A DNA stretch of 64,000 bases from an uncultured Geobacteraceae bacterium (GTDB lineage Bacteria; Desulfobacterota; Desulfuromonadia; Geobacterales; Pseudopelobacteraceae), in contig CAJAFV010000063.1 in assembly GCA_903939115.1 (NCBI GenBank), positions 59,596 through 123,595 on the forward strand, written 5' to 3'. Below, one piece after another: positions 43,397-51,954 of the stretch; position 1 is the first letter of the stretch, and every line of letters begins with the position of its first letter. The notes beneath the pieces were generated by a model that was not told the origin of the DNA, did not search any database, and saw nothing but the letters and a program-made list of their open reading frames with translations. The position numbers and the translations under genes are program-made.

Positions 43397-44641
43397 TTAT
43401 GGGGCACAGGTAAACAGGTGCTCTGCCTCAGCACAGTCCCTTGCGGATAATCCCAGCTTCCTTGCACTGGCTCGCCATTTGCTTACTATTTCGCACACCA
43501 TCGCCACAATTTTCCTCGCATGGCTTATGCCCAGCCTATAGTACTCTGCAGTTGATATGACAACTTCCAGATCCGGCAGACGGTCATAAAAATTCAGCGA
43601 CAATGCATGTTCACTCTTTTTGAAAGAAGGGTTCATATCGAAGGCCGGTGCCAAGCGCCAGCCGGCAGGGGAACGGATAAATCCGTGGTTGCGCAGGTGA
43701 TCATCACGGTTAGCCACGGCCACGTTGAAAACGACTCGGGTAAATAACTCTTTGAGGTCGTCGGCAATATGTTCTCGCTGACCGTAAGTAGCTATGAACT
43801 CAGCCAATTCAATATAGCTGGCGTCTTCGGTATCGGCATGTTTAAGCATCGTCATTGCTGAAGCAAAGAAACATCGGGTATTACCGGCACGATCAAACCG
43901 CTTAACCATGAAAGTGTGATACCCCTTGCCAATTTGGATAAGACGGGATTCCGGCACGGTAATTCCACACGTCCTTGCCATATCGTGCACAAGCTTTTCC
44001 CACACAGCCACATCAAGGCTATCGTCGGACGATGGGAACTTGGCGATCCAGAGACCTCCTTCATCATCAACCACGTTGGCCTTAGGGCGGGCTCCACCTA
44101 GAGACGAGCCAGGTGCGACAAGCACCTTCAACCACTCCTTAATCTTGCCAAGGTCGTCCTGCTTTTTCTTGGTCAATTCGAAGGCGATTGCTTGCAATTC
44201 ATCGATTTTTGCGATTGGCGGTGCTGCTAAAGCCTCGTTTGCCAGAAAGTCCTGCTCATTTGGAAGGCTGAAACGGAGTGCCCCCATTCGTGTGCAGTCC
44301 TGTACCCCGAGCAGAAATTCCCATGGACCAAGTGTTCGCGGCGTTCGGCCTGCCTCTCTGGCTTCAACCACATCCCTTCTCTGCATCAGCACCTGCCCCC
44401 ATCGGTCAGGACACGAATCCATGAACACACCAAAATTGGAATTCTCAGGGAAAAATTCACCAGGCATGATATCCAATTCCGGATCAAGGGGGAAGGTATG
44501 AGCGTGCATGAGCCAGGTCTTATTGTAGGCAAATCGCACACTGCCTCGATCACCTCGGGAGAGCGCACCAATATGCTGTAGCGGGCCGAAGGCCGGATCG
44601 TCAAGCCATACCCATATCTGTTCGTTTGCTGCTCTAGCCAT
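43397..44641 (-). CDS. HipA-like kinase toxin (second, unrelated subtype)
   Basis: The 414-residue protein has HipA features: LGGARPKANVVDDEGGLWIAKFP (ATP-binding Lys), FMVKRFDR, the catalytic NRDDHLRNHGFI and the metal site LAPAFDMNPS. It differs strongly from the HipA at 20691. ATG 44641 overlaps the antitoxin end by 8 bases. Its target is unknown. Confidence 0.86.
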   Translation of the reverse strand: MARAANEQIWVWLDDPAFGPLQHIGALSRGDRGSVRFAYNKTWLMHAHTFPLDPELDIMPGEFFPENSNFGVFMDSCPDRWGQVLMQRRDVVEAREAGRTPRTLGPWEFLLGVQDCTRMGALRFSLPNEQDFLANEALAAPPIAKIDELQAIAFELTKKKQDDLGKIKEWLKVLVAPGSSLGGARPKANVVDDEGGLWIAKFPSSDDSLDVAVWEKLVHDMARTCGITVPESRLIQIGKGYHTFMVKRFDRAGNTRCFFASAMTMLKHADTEDASYIELAEFIATYGQREHIADDLKELFTRVVFNVAVANRDDHLRNHGFIRSPAGWRLAPAFDMNPSFKKSEHALSLNFYDRLPDLEVVISTAEYYRLGISHARKIVAMVCEIVSKWRASARKLGLSARDCAEAEHLFTCAP

Positions 44642-44975
44642 TGCTATTGCCGTTGGTAACGTTGCTCCTTGGGGCACGCTTACGCAAAGGGAGAGATTCA
44701 TCCTGAAGGCGGCGGCCAAGAGCATCTTCCTTGGCGATCAACGCCAGATCTCCAGTCAAGCCGAGAACCCGCAGCACCTGTACGTAGATTCCAAATGCCA
44801 CTGAAGGCTCCCCGTTTTCAACCTTATAGAGTGTCGGTCGAGAAATGTCAGCCCTGGCACAGACAGTCTCCATAGAGAAGCGTCTTCGTAATCTGGCGTC
44901 CTTCAGACGTTGGCCCAGATTCTCAAGCTCTTTTGCGGAGGAGGGGTACATTGTAGTTGTTCTTTTGTTATCCAT
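44634..44975 (-). CDS. HipB-like antitoxin (XRE family)
   Basis: The 113-residue protein has the helix-turn-helix RRRFSMETVCARADISRPTLYKVENGEPSVAFGIYVQVLRVLGL and a basic C-terminal tail. It precedes and overlaps the HipA-like gene, the standard order. The 145-bp upstream spacer should contain its promoter and operator; no clear inverted repeat was identified. Confidence 0.85.
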   Translation of the reverse strand: MDNKRTTTMYPSSAKELENLGQRLKDARLRRRFSMETVCARADISRPTLYKVENGEPSVAFGIYVQVLRVLGLTGDLALIAKEDALGRRLQDESLPLRKRAPRSNVTNGNSNG

Positions 44976-45120
44976 AATGGCAACTATTATTTACACAAAC
45001 ACCATAAATTGTCAAATATAATTATCGTTACGAAAAAAAGGTACTAGCAGCGCCCTGTCGGGGAGGCTCCTCACTTTATTCACATCAGCAATCCTCCGAA
45101 AATCGCTACAGTACAAACCG

Positions 45121-45546
45121 CTACTTTTTCATCCATGACGCTTTGGTGGCAGGACGGACACCATCTTCAAGAGTAGACTGCGTCAGACTGCCGGCTTCGG
45201 CCTGGATACAGATAAAGTAAAGGTCTTCATCTCCAGCTTTCCAGGCCCGCTCACCTTCAAGCCCAACCCGTATCAGACTCCCCTCCTGGATCGGGAACTC
45301 GTCGCCGTCCACATAGAACGTGCCACTTCCCCGCATGACGATGTAAAGTTCCTCATTCTTTTTGTGGGTATGAACAAAGGGCATGCCCTTCCCGGCGGGA
45401 AGCCGATTGAGCGAAACCTCACACCCGGTAAGCCCCATATCTTTGCCAATCAAATGCTTGCCGTGGAAACCCATAAAATCTAGCTTTGAGAGATTTTCAA
45501 ACGGGCCGATGTCTTCAGTTGTGTAGTTTTTATGGTGCACTGTCAT
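45121..45546 (-). CDS. Cupin-domain protein
   Basis: A 141-residue single-domain cupin with motif 1 (PFVHTHKKNEELYIVMRGSG), which supplies the metal ligands His, His and Glu, and motif 2 in EGSLIRVGLEGERAWKAG, where the usual His is replaced. GGAG lies before the ATG. Function could be enzymatic or sensory; nothing nearby decides. Confidence 0.82.
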   Translation of the reverse strand: MTVHHKNYTTEDIGPFENLSKLDFMGFHGKHLIGKDMGLTGCEVSLNRLPAGKGMPFVHTHKKNEELYIVMRGSGTFYVDGDEFPIQEGSLIRVGLEGERAWKAGDEDLYFICIQAEAGSLTQSTLEDGVRPATKASWMKK

Positions 45547-45607
45547 CTGCTTGCTCCTTTCACATCTTTTATTGGATAGTTATTCAGGTCCAGACTCTCG
45601 TGTCTAT

Positions 45608-46657
45608 TCACAGGCCTGCATTCGTTTTTTCTGGAGTAATAAAGACCGGACCGAGTATCGAATATGGCTCGATACGGGAATATTTACCATTGGAATCTTT
45701 GGACAGCCATACGAAAAAGGTCATTTCATTGTTCGCCAGATACACAGCTAACGAATTGGTGGTTTCTGAGAGATCGCCTGTGTACAGCAATTGGCCTCCT
45801 AATGCCTTCAGTTCGGCCAGGGTCAAATCCCGTGGTATTACAAAAGGCTGCATTCTGAATTTGAATAGTGTATCGGCCACCCGCCTGGTCTGTTTGAAGG
45901 AATTGACGGCAAAGACAACCGTATTGTTTTTTGTTGTTCGCATTAAAGCCGCTGGCGGGAATAGTGGCAGGTGGTTCGAATCTGTCAACAAATTCGCCGC
46001 TCGGTAATTAATAGAGCCATAACCGGATTTTTTTGGATTATAACCGGCCGCAAAATTGGTGGCAGTTGCTCTCAAGGCGGCCTTGACGTCAAACCAGTTC
46101 CAATCAGGGTGAGTGTACTTCAGGCTTGCCATAAGTCCGGCAATTTGCGCCGTAGCTCCGGAAGGAGTGTCACTTTGCCCATGCTTATTCATGTACCCCT
46201 TGGCGATACCGAACTCTATGCCGCCGTCTGTTCTTCCCCCATACAAATTTACTGTTACAAAAGCTGCTGGAGGCGGAGCATTTGGGGGTTGGGCGTGCCT
46301 GGGCTCATACGCATAAACGTGTACCAAGCCATTTTTTGTTAATTTCAGATATAACTGCGTATCAAGTAGGTAATCCCAACCAGAGAAGCTTGACGACAGT
46401 ATGGTCGCCTGAACTGACTGGGCATCTTGAATGAACTTGTCTGGAGAAAGAAAAGGGTGTCCGTTGAACTGTGATGACGAGGTAATGATAACGTCCGTTG
46501 TTACGCTAAGTCCGGCATCCGATACCGCACCAACAGCATTTTCAAGAGCGTGTGTCGTATTGATTCTGACGCGAACAGGAGAACCTGCCTCAGCCTGAAT
46601 GCACATACATACAAGCACGGCGAAGAAAACAGTGAGATTAATTATACGCTTTCTCAA
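45608..46657 (-). CDS. Secreted subtilase-like (S8) protein with degenerate catalytic site
   Basis: A TTG start at 46657 preceded by AAGGA gives a good signal peptide (RKRIINLTVFFAVLVCMCIQAEAG). The middle has TPSGATAQIAGLMASLKYTHPDW followed by DVKAALRATATN and SGYGSINYRAANLL, matching the subtilase region around the catalytic Ser (GTSxAxPxVAG), with the Ser kept but GT and Pro changed. The Asp and His catalytic regions are not evident. The C-terminal 100 residues are unassigned. It may be a non-proteolytic family member. The frame is open to 46765, but this would place the start beyond the leader hairpin. Confidence 0.55.
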   Translation of the reverse strand: MRKRIINLTVFFAVLVCMCIQAEAGSPVRVRINTTHALENAVGAVSDAGLSVTTDVIITSSSQFNGHPFLSPDKFIQDAQSVQATILSSSFSGWDYLLDTQLYLKLTKNGLVHVYAYEPRHAQPPNAPPPAAFVTVNLYGGRTDGGIEFGIAKGYMNKHGQSDTPSGATAQIAGLMASLKYTHPDWNWFDVKAALRATATNFAAGYNPKKSGYGSINYRAANLLTDSNHLPLFPPAALMRTTKNNTVVFAVNSFKQTRRVADTLFKFRMQPFVIPRDLTLAELKALGGQLLYTGDLSETTNSLAVYLANNEMTFFVWLSKDSNGKYSRIEPYSILGPVFITPEKTNAGL

Positions 46658-46704
46658 GCAAGAGTCCTTGGCACTACAAATGGATTGATGGCGGCGAGCT
46701 GAAC

Positions 46705-46740
46705 GAACAAAAGGCGTCACCGAAGCAACGCCTTTTGTTC
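46705..46740. terminator. Perfect 13-bp hairpin in the 307-bp spacer between divergent genes
   Basis: GAACAAAAGGCGT (46705-46717) pairs with ACGCCTTTTGTTC (46728-46740) around a 10-nt loop. A-rich left and T-rich right arms give it the shape of a bidirectional intrinsic terminator. It sits in the leader of the subtilase-like gene, upstream of the msrA operon, where no transcript needs ending, so attenuation is possible. The rest of this 307-bp spacer (46658-46964) shows a second weak TTCG-loop hairpin at about 46908-46933 and no gene. Confidence 0.6.
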
Positions 46741-46964
46741 TAATCTGTGAACTGTTTTGAATCAAGTTTTTTCGTTCAAGAGATTATATATTTCAGTAAA
46801 ATTTTTGTGTTAACAGCATCAAGTGCGGCGACAATTATTTTCATAACCCGAGTGCCACCTATAACTCGCCGTCGACACGGTAGTTTTAGTTGGATATTTT
46901 ACAAAAAAGGCCATATCTTCGGATATAGTCTTTTTTACCAGATGAATCGTGAAGGAGAAAGAGC

Positions 46965-47609
46965 GTGAAAACATTAATGCACTGTTCTTATTTGATTCTA
47001 GCCCTGTTCCTGGTTTTTAGTGTCGCAGATAACGCTTCTTCCGAGTCTAAAAAACCCGGGGCACCTCCGTCGGGCACGCTGGAGAAGGCGGCACTTGCCG
47101 GAGGCTGCTTCTGGTGCATGGAAGCGCCCTTTGACCAAATCCCCGGAGTACTCTCCGTGATCCCCGGCTATATCGGAGGAAAAAAGAAAAACCCGACCTA
47201 CAATGAGGTTTCGGCAGGCGGTACCGGGCACGCTGAGGCGGTACAGATCGTCTATGATCCGACAAAGATCAGTTATGAGAAGCTTCTGGCCGTCTACTGG
47301 CATAATATCGATCCGACCGTAAAGGATCGCCAGTTCTGCGATACAGGAAACCAGTACCGGAGTGCCATATTCTACACCACTGATGATCAGCGCCGGATTG
47401 CCGAGCAATCGAGAGCCGCACTTGAAAAACACAAACCCTTCAGGGAACCGGTTGTAACTGAGATTACCCCGGCCGGCGAATTCTATCCGGCGGAAGAATA
47501 CCACCGGCACTATTACAAGAAAAATCCGATCAGATACGCCTATTACCGCAACGGCTGCGGCCGCGACCGACGACTCAAGGAGTTATGGGGCAGTGAGGCG
47601 GGGCATTAA
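46965..47609 (+). CDS. msrA: Exported peptide methionine sulfoxide reductase MsrA
   Basis: MsrA reduces methionine-S-sulfoxide. The 214-residue protein has a signal peptide (to about NASSES), the catalytic AGGCFWCMEAPFD, GYIGGKKKNPTYNEVSAGGTGHAEAVQI and a C-terminal tail with CGRD that may supply the resolving Cys. It starts with GTG, with AAGGAG about 10 bases upstream. The export signal makes it a periplasmic repair enzyme. It heads an operon of redox genes. Confidence 0.93.
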   Translation: MKTLMHCSYLILALFLVFSVADNASSESKKPGAPPSGTLEKAALAGGCFWCMEAPFDQIPGVLSVIPGYIGGKKKNPTYNEVSAGGTGHAEAVQIVYDPTKISYEKLLAVYWHNIDPTVKDRQFCDTGNQYRSAIFYTTDDQRRIAEQSRAALEKHKPFREPVVTEITPAGEFYPAEEYHRHYYKKNPIRYAYYRNGCGRDRRLKELWGSEAGH

Positions 47610-47630
47610 ACGAGAAAACGGAGGCAACGT

Positions 47631-48182
47631 ATGAGAATTTTCGTAAACTTGATGTTCATTATGCTGTTCGCAACAGTGATCGCCTGTACAGGAAAAACGA
47701 CTCAAGCACCTGGAACCGCTGCATCCGGTTCCGCACAGAGCGGCAAAGTGAAACTTTATTCTGCAACCACGAAAGGATACATCATGAGTGACAAGGTCGT
47801 AAAAAGCCCGGGGGAGTGGCGCACACTGCTGACTCCCGAACAATACCATGTCTCGCGCGAACAGGGCACGGAGCAAGCCTTCACCGGGGACACCTGGAAC
47901 AATCACGAAGTCGGCATATACCAATGCGTCTGCTGCGGCAACGATCTGTACCGTTCGGAACACAAGTATGAATCCGGCACCGGCTGGCCCAGCTTCTGGC
48001 AGCCGATAGCCCCGGAAAACATCACGACCCGCGCAGACAACAGCCTTTTTTCAAGACGGACAGAAGTTCTATGCAGTCGCTGCGACGCTCATCTGGGACA
48101 TGTTTTCGATGACGGCCCCAAACCGACCGGTTTACGCTACTGCATGAATTCGGCTGCCATGAAATTCGTAAAGACCCCGTGA
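47631..48182 (+). CDS. msrB: Lipoprotein-type peptide methionine sulfoxide reductase MsrB
   Basis: MsrB reduces methionine-R-sulfoxide. The N-terminus looks like a lipoprotein signal (FATVIAC), so it is probably anchored in the periplasm. The domain has zinc-binding pairs CVCC and CSRC, GTGWPSFWQP, and the catalytic Cys in LRYCMNSAAMKF. It follows msrA by 21 bases and overlaps the next gene by 4. The pair provides stereo-complete repair of oxidised envelope proteins. Confidence 0.93.
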   Translation: MRIFVNLMFIMLFATVIACTGKTTQAPGTAASGSAQSGKVKLYSATTKGYIMSDKVVKSPGEWRTLLTPEQYHVSREQGTEQAFTGDTWNNHEVGIYQCVCCGNDLYRSEHKYESGTGWPSFWQPIAPENITTRADNSLFSRRTEVLCSRCDAHLGHVFDDGPKPTGLRYCMNSAAMKFVKTP

Positions 48183-49702
48183 CATTTCCGGCACACGTAC
48201 TGCCGGACACCCCTGAAAATCGGGTGCTGACGGCCAATGTTCACCCTCCGGACTGGGTCAATCCTGAATCTGCACCGTGTTACAACCTCGTGGTCATCGG
48301 CGGCGGTACAGCCGGGCTGATATCGGCCGCCGGAGCCGCCGGTCTGGGAGCTAAGGTTGCTCTCATCGAGCGGCATCTAATGGGGGGCGATTGCCTGAAT
48401 GTTGGCTGTGTTCCCTCCAAGGGGGTCATCCGGGCAGCCCGTGCGCTCCACGATGCGCGCAACTCTGCTGAGTTTGGAATAACAGACGGCTCACATCTTA
48501 GCTTTGATTTCGGTATCGCCATGAAGCGGATGCGCCGACTACGGGCTGATATCAGTCATCACGACTCTGCCTGCCGTTTTCGCGACGAACTGGGAATCGA
48601 TCTGTTTATTGGCCAGGGGAGCTTCAGCACTCCCGACACGGTTGAGGTGGCGGGTAAGAAACTACGCTTCAAAAAAGCCGCCATCTGCACAGGCGCTCGT
48701 GCTGCCGCTCCACCGATACCAGGGTTGGAAGAAGCAGGGTATCTTACCAACGAGACCATTTTCTCCCTCACCGAAATGCCACCCCGCATGGCGGTTATCG
48801 GTGGTGGCCCCATCGGCTGCGAGCTGGCGCAATCCTTTGCCCGTTTTGGCAGCAGTGTAACCCTAATCGAACGCGGACCCCATATTCTTGGCCGTGAAGA
48901 TAGCGATGCCGCTGAAATTCTTCATAGCACATTTGTCCGTGAGGGGATTGACCTGCAGTTGGGGGCGAAGATCCTTGGCGTTGAAAAAAGGGGAACCGAA
49001 AAAATTCTGCACTTGGAACGTGACGGCAAACGGAGTGAGGCGACAGTTGACGCCATACTGGTAGCGGTTGGGCGCGCTCCCAATCTGGAGGGGCTTGGCC
49101 TGGATAAAGCCGGCATAAAATTCGACCGTTCAGGCGTTACAGTCAGTGATACCCTGCAAACTTCAAATCCGAATGTCTATGCCGCAGGTGATATCTGTTG
49201 CCAGTTCAAATTCACTCATACTGCCGACGCCCTGGCCCGCATTCTTATCGCCAACGCCCTCTTCATGGGGAGGCAGAAAGCATCTGCCCTCACTATTCCC
49301 TGGTGCACCTACACCGATCCGGAGGTCGCTCATGTCGGTATGTATGAAGCTGATGCAACAGAAAAAGGTATCAAGTTAACCACGCTTACCGTCCCGCTTT
49401 CGGACATTGACCGGGCCGTGCTTGACGGCGAAACAGATGGGTTTGCCCGGGTCCACCTGCGAGCGGGGACGGATAAAATACTTGGCGCTACCATCGTGGC
49501 CCGTCATGCCGGAGAGATGATCAACGAATTTTCGCTGGCTATTACTAATGGTCTCGGAATCTCTGCCATCGGAAAAACCATTCACCCCTACCCGACCCAG
49601 GCAGAGGTCATCAAGCGATTGGCCGACGCCTACAACCGAACACGGCTGACGCCGCTTGTGAAGCGGATGCTGAGCGGATGGCTCAAATGGCAGAGGGGAT
49701 AG
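48179..49702 (+). CDS. FAD-dependent disulfide oxidoreductase (mercuric-reductase/lipoamide-dehydrogenase-like)
   Basis: The 507-residue protein has an N-terminal FAD site (NLVVIGGGTAGLISAAGAA), the redox disulfide GGDCLNVGCVPSK, an NAD(P)H site (MAVIGGGPIGCELAQSF), a second FAD motif (NVYAAGDIC) and a dimerisation domain ending NEFSLAITNGLG and IHPYPTQAEV. The characteristic C-terminal Cys pair of mercuric reductase is absent, so the substrate is probably another disulfide. It starts with GTG inside the msrB stop. Genes of this subtype often precede TMEM64 genes. Confidence 0.88.
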   Translation: MTFPAHVLPDTPENRVLTANVHPPDWVNPESAPCYNLVVIGGGTAGLISAAGAAGLGAKVALIERHLMGGDCLNVGCVPSKGVIRAARALHDARNSAEFGITDGSHLSFDFGIAMKRMRRLRADISHHDSACRFRDELGIDLFIGQGSFSTPDTVEVAGKKLRFKKAAICTGARAAAPPIPGLEEAGYLTNETIFSLTEMPPRMAVIGGGPIGCELAQSFARFGSSVTLIERGPHILGREDSDAAEILHSTFVREGIDLQLGAKILGVEKRGTEKILHLERDGKRSEATVDAILVAVGRAPNLEGLGLDKAGIKFDRSGVTVSDTLQTSNPNVYAAGDICCQFKFTHTADALARILIANALFMGRQKASALTIPWCTYTDPEVAHVGMYEADATEKGIKLTTLTVPLSDIDRAVLDGETDGFARVHLRAGTDKILGATIVARHAGEMINEFSLAITNGLGISAIGKTIHPYPTQAEVIKRLADAYNRTRLTPLVKRMLSGWLKWQRG

Positions 49703-49706
49703 CTTG

Positions 49707-50390
49707 ATGAATGTGAAAAAAATCGCACTAGCTCTTGTCGGCGTGGTTTTCGTAATACTTTTTTTTTACTTCGACCTGCAGCGTTTTCTAACACTGACCG
49801 CTCTCAAGGCGAACCGCCAGGCGCTTCTGGATTATTACGCCGGTCACAAGCTGGTCATGGTGGTCGGCTTCATGGCTATCTATATCGTCCAGACCGCTCT
49901 GTCACTGCCGGGCGCCGCTATTCTTTCACTGGCAGCGGGAGCTATCTTCGGTTCAATAATGGGAACACTTTACGCCAACATCGCCGCTACGACCGGCGCG
50001 ACCCTGGCTTTTCTGGTGACCCGCTATCTGCTTCGCGATGTCGTCCTGAATAAATTCGGCAGCAAGCTGGAGGGAATGAACCGGGAACTGGAGGAGCGCG
50101 GTTTCAGCTATCTCCTCTTTCTGCGTCTGGTTCCGCTGTTCCCGTTCTTCCTGATTAACCTGGCTGCCGGGCTGACCCGGATTCCGCTGCGCACGTTCTT
50201 TTTCGGTACGCTGTTCGGCATCATCCCGGGGGGCTTTGTCTATGTCAATGCCGGGGCAAGTCTCGCAACCATCGATTCACTCTCAGGAATCGCCTCGCCC
50301 AGGGTACTGGGCTCGTTTGCGCTTCTCGGCCTCTTTGCACTGGTACCGGTACTGTACAATAAATTCAAAATGGGAAAGAAACCGAGGTGA
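49707..50390 (+). CDS. TVP38/TMEM64-family membrane protein
   Basis: The 227-residue protein has five or six hydrophobic segments and the DedA/TMEM64 core: ALSLPGAAILSLAAGAIFG followed by GATLAFLVTRYLLRD, FLRLVPLFPFFLINLAAG and TFFFGTLFGIIPGGFVYVNAGA. Members are thought to act in lipid scrambling or ion-coupled transport. ATG 49707 has GAGGGG upstream. It lies 4 bases after the flavoprotein and precedes the selenoprotein. Confidence 0.88.
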   Translation: MNVKKIALALVGVVFVILFFYFDLQRFLTLTALKANRQALLDYYAGHKLVMVVGFMAIYIVQTALSLPGAAILSLAAGAIFGSIMGTLYANIAATTGATLAFLVTRYLLRDVVLNKFGSKLEGMNRELEERGFSYLLFLRLVPLFPFFLINLAAGLTRIPLRTFFFGTLFGIIPGGFVYVNAGASLATIDSLSGIASPRVLGSFALLGLFALVPVLYNKFKMGKKPR

Positions 50391-50394
50391 ATAT

Positions 50395-50925
50395 ATGAGT
50401 TATCTAACCGGTAAACCGGCGAAGAATTTTTCTATTCAGGACAGTAACGGTACTCTGCATACTCAGGAAGAGTATAGAGGCGGCTGGCTCTTGATGGTCT
50501 TTCACCGGCATCTTGGTTGACTCCCCTGCCGGGCGCACATCACGCAGTTGCGTGATAAAGAAGACGAACTCGACAGGCTGAACGTAAAAGTGGTAGTCGT
50601 CACGTTTGAAAACGACTTTCTTGCCCGTTGTTATGTAGAAGACACGGCGCTTGCGTGGCCGATTCTTATCGATTCTACCCGCGACGTGTACAGAGGTTAT
50701 GGTATGCTTGCCGCTTCTTTCTGGGATATCTGGGGTTTGAAAACGTGGCGGGTCTATTTCAAAGAGATGCTGAAGGGCAATAAGCTACAGAAGTCAGAGG
50801 GGGATATTTATCAACGAGGGGGCGATGTGCTCATCGATCCTGACGGGATAGTGCGATTACATCACATCGGCGAGGGACCGGCCGACAGGCCGTCTGTCGA
50901 AAAGATTTTGCGAATTGTTCGTTGA
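50395..50925 (+). CDS. Thioredoxin-fold redox protein with selenocysteine (SelL-related/AhpC-TSA_2 type)
   Basis: Read through an in-frame TGA at 50518-50520, this gene gives a 176-residue protein with a single continuous family pattern: FHRHLG, then U at residue 42, LPC, RAHITQLRDKEDELDRLNV, VVVVTFE and DVLIDPDGIVRLHHIGEGP. It resembles AhpC/TSA_2 (PRXL2) proteins, which have G-C-x-x-C-R at this point, so the TGA replaces the first redox Cys. A perfect hairpin follows (separate entry). Without recoding the front ends after 41 residues and the rest would start at a GTG at 50548. It is preceded by a TMEM64 gene 4 bases away and followed by the ArsS-like gene. Probable role: thiol peroxidase or disulfide reductase. 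Confidence 0.85.
50518..50556 (+). promoter_or_regulatory. Selenocysteine UGA and bacterial SECIS-like hairpin
   Basis: The TGA at 50518-50520 is followed, 18 bases later, by ATCACGC (50539-50545) and GCGTGAT (50550-50556), a perfect 7-bp stem with the 4-nt loop AGTT. Bacterial SECIS elements are small hairpins at this distance with a G in the apical loop, recognised by SelB. The spacing and the loop G both fit. Confidence 0.75.
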
Positions 50926-50966
50926 ACAAATAAATATTTTTACCCAAAAAGGAATACATACATCAG

Positions 50967-51926
50967 ATGCTACCACACTTCAAAGACCGCCTGCAGGCGG
51001 TAAATCCCGAGTTTGAAACCTTTGAAAGCCTGCAGACCTTGCAGGTTAACCTTGGTAACCTCTGCAATCTGCATTGCAGCCACTGCCATGTCAACGCCTC
51101 CCATCGCGGTACGGAAATTATGGGGACGGATGTCATGGACCAGATTGCCGGATTCCTCACAAGTCATCCAAAGCTCACGCTGGATATTACCGGCGGCTGC
51201 CCGGAGATGAATCCGCACTTCCGCTACCTGATTGAGCAGACGGAGGGACTGACGCCGCGCCGGATGCTGCGCAGTAATCTTGCAATCATGGCCGAGCAGG
51301 GGTGGCAATGGCTGCCGGAATTTTGCCGGAGTCATGAGCTGACGATAGTCGGTTCGCTTCCCTGCTATCTGGAGGAGAATGTCGATCAACAGCGCGGCAT
51401 TGGCGTGTATCAAAGCAGCATTAAGGTACTGAAGTGCCTTAATGCCCTCGGCTATGGCACAGAGATGGAGCTTAACCTGGTCTACAATCCGGGGGGAGAT
51501 TTTGTGCCTGGCTCGCAGAGTGGACTTGAAGCAGCATATAAAGAGGAGCTGAGGGAGCGCCACGGAATCTTCTTCAACAACCTGTTTACCATCACGAATG
51601 CCCCCATTGGGCGTTTCAAGGATCATCTTGAAGCCGAGGGAAATTATGCCGGCTATCTGCGACTTCTGGCAGGACGCTTCAATCCGGAGACAGCGGGCAA
51701 TATCATGTGTCGTACACTGATTAGTGTCGATTGGCAGGGGAAAATTTATAATTGCGATTTCAATCAGGCTCTGGGGGTGCCGATTACTGCGGATGACGGT
51801 TCTCAAATGACTATATCAGAACTGGGCACCAGTGGTATGAGCGGGAAATTAATACGACTGTCTCAACACTGTTACTGCTGCACCGCTGGTGAGGGTTCAA
51901 GCTGCACGGGAGCATTGGTCCCATAG
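50967..51926 (+). CDS. arsS: ArsS-type radical SAM protein (cysteine form)
   Basis: The 319-residue protein has the radical SAM cluster motif CNLHCSHC at about residue 32, the SAM-binding GGCPEMNP, and a C-terminal Cys-rich tail HCYCCTAGEGSSCTGAL. The family, named for arsenosugar synthesis, includes forms with selenocysteine in that tail; here it is Cys. ArsS is proposed to attach a 5'-deoxyadenosyl group to arsenic. No arsM or other ars gene is nearby, so a wider role is possible. It closes the redox operon, 41 bases after the selenoprotein. Confidence 0.87.
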   Translation: MLPHFKDRLQAVNPEFETFESLQTLQVNLGNLCNLHCSHCHVNASHRGTEIMGTDVMDQIAGFLTSHPKLTLDITGGCPEMNPHFRYLIEQTEGLTPRRMLRSNLAIMAEQGWQWLPEFCRSHELTIVGSLPCYLEENVDQQRGIGVYQSSIKVLKCLNALGYGTEMELNLVYNPGGDFVPGSQSGLEAAYKEELRERHGIFFNNLFTITNAPIGRFKDHLEAEGNYAGYLRLLAGRFNPETAGNIMCRTLISVDWQGKIYNCDFNQALGVPITADDGSQMTISELGTSGMSGKLIRLSQHCYCCTAGEGSSCTGALVP

Positions 51927-51954
51927 ATATTTGTCAGGCTCTGCGAGGCGTGTG

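Noticed and set aside
46900..46940. Cyclic di-GMP (GEMM) riboswitch before msrA
   Set aside because: A small TTCG-loop hairpin exists, but the conserved GEMM blocks are absent.
46747..46968. Small plus-strand frame before msrA
   Set aside because: It overlaps the msrA start and its ribosome site, has no ribosome site of its own and no protein-like pattern.
50548..50925. Independent short gene starting at GTG 50548
   Set aside because: It lies in the same frame as the upstream 41 codons, has no ribosome site, and lacks the first half of the fold; read-through of the TGA explains both parts.
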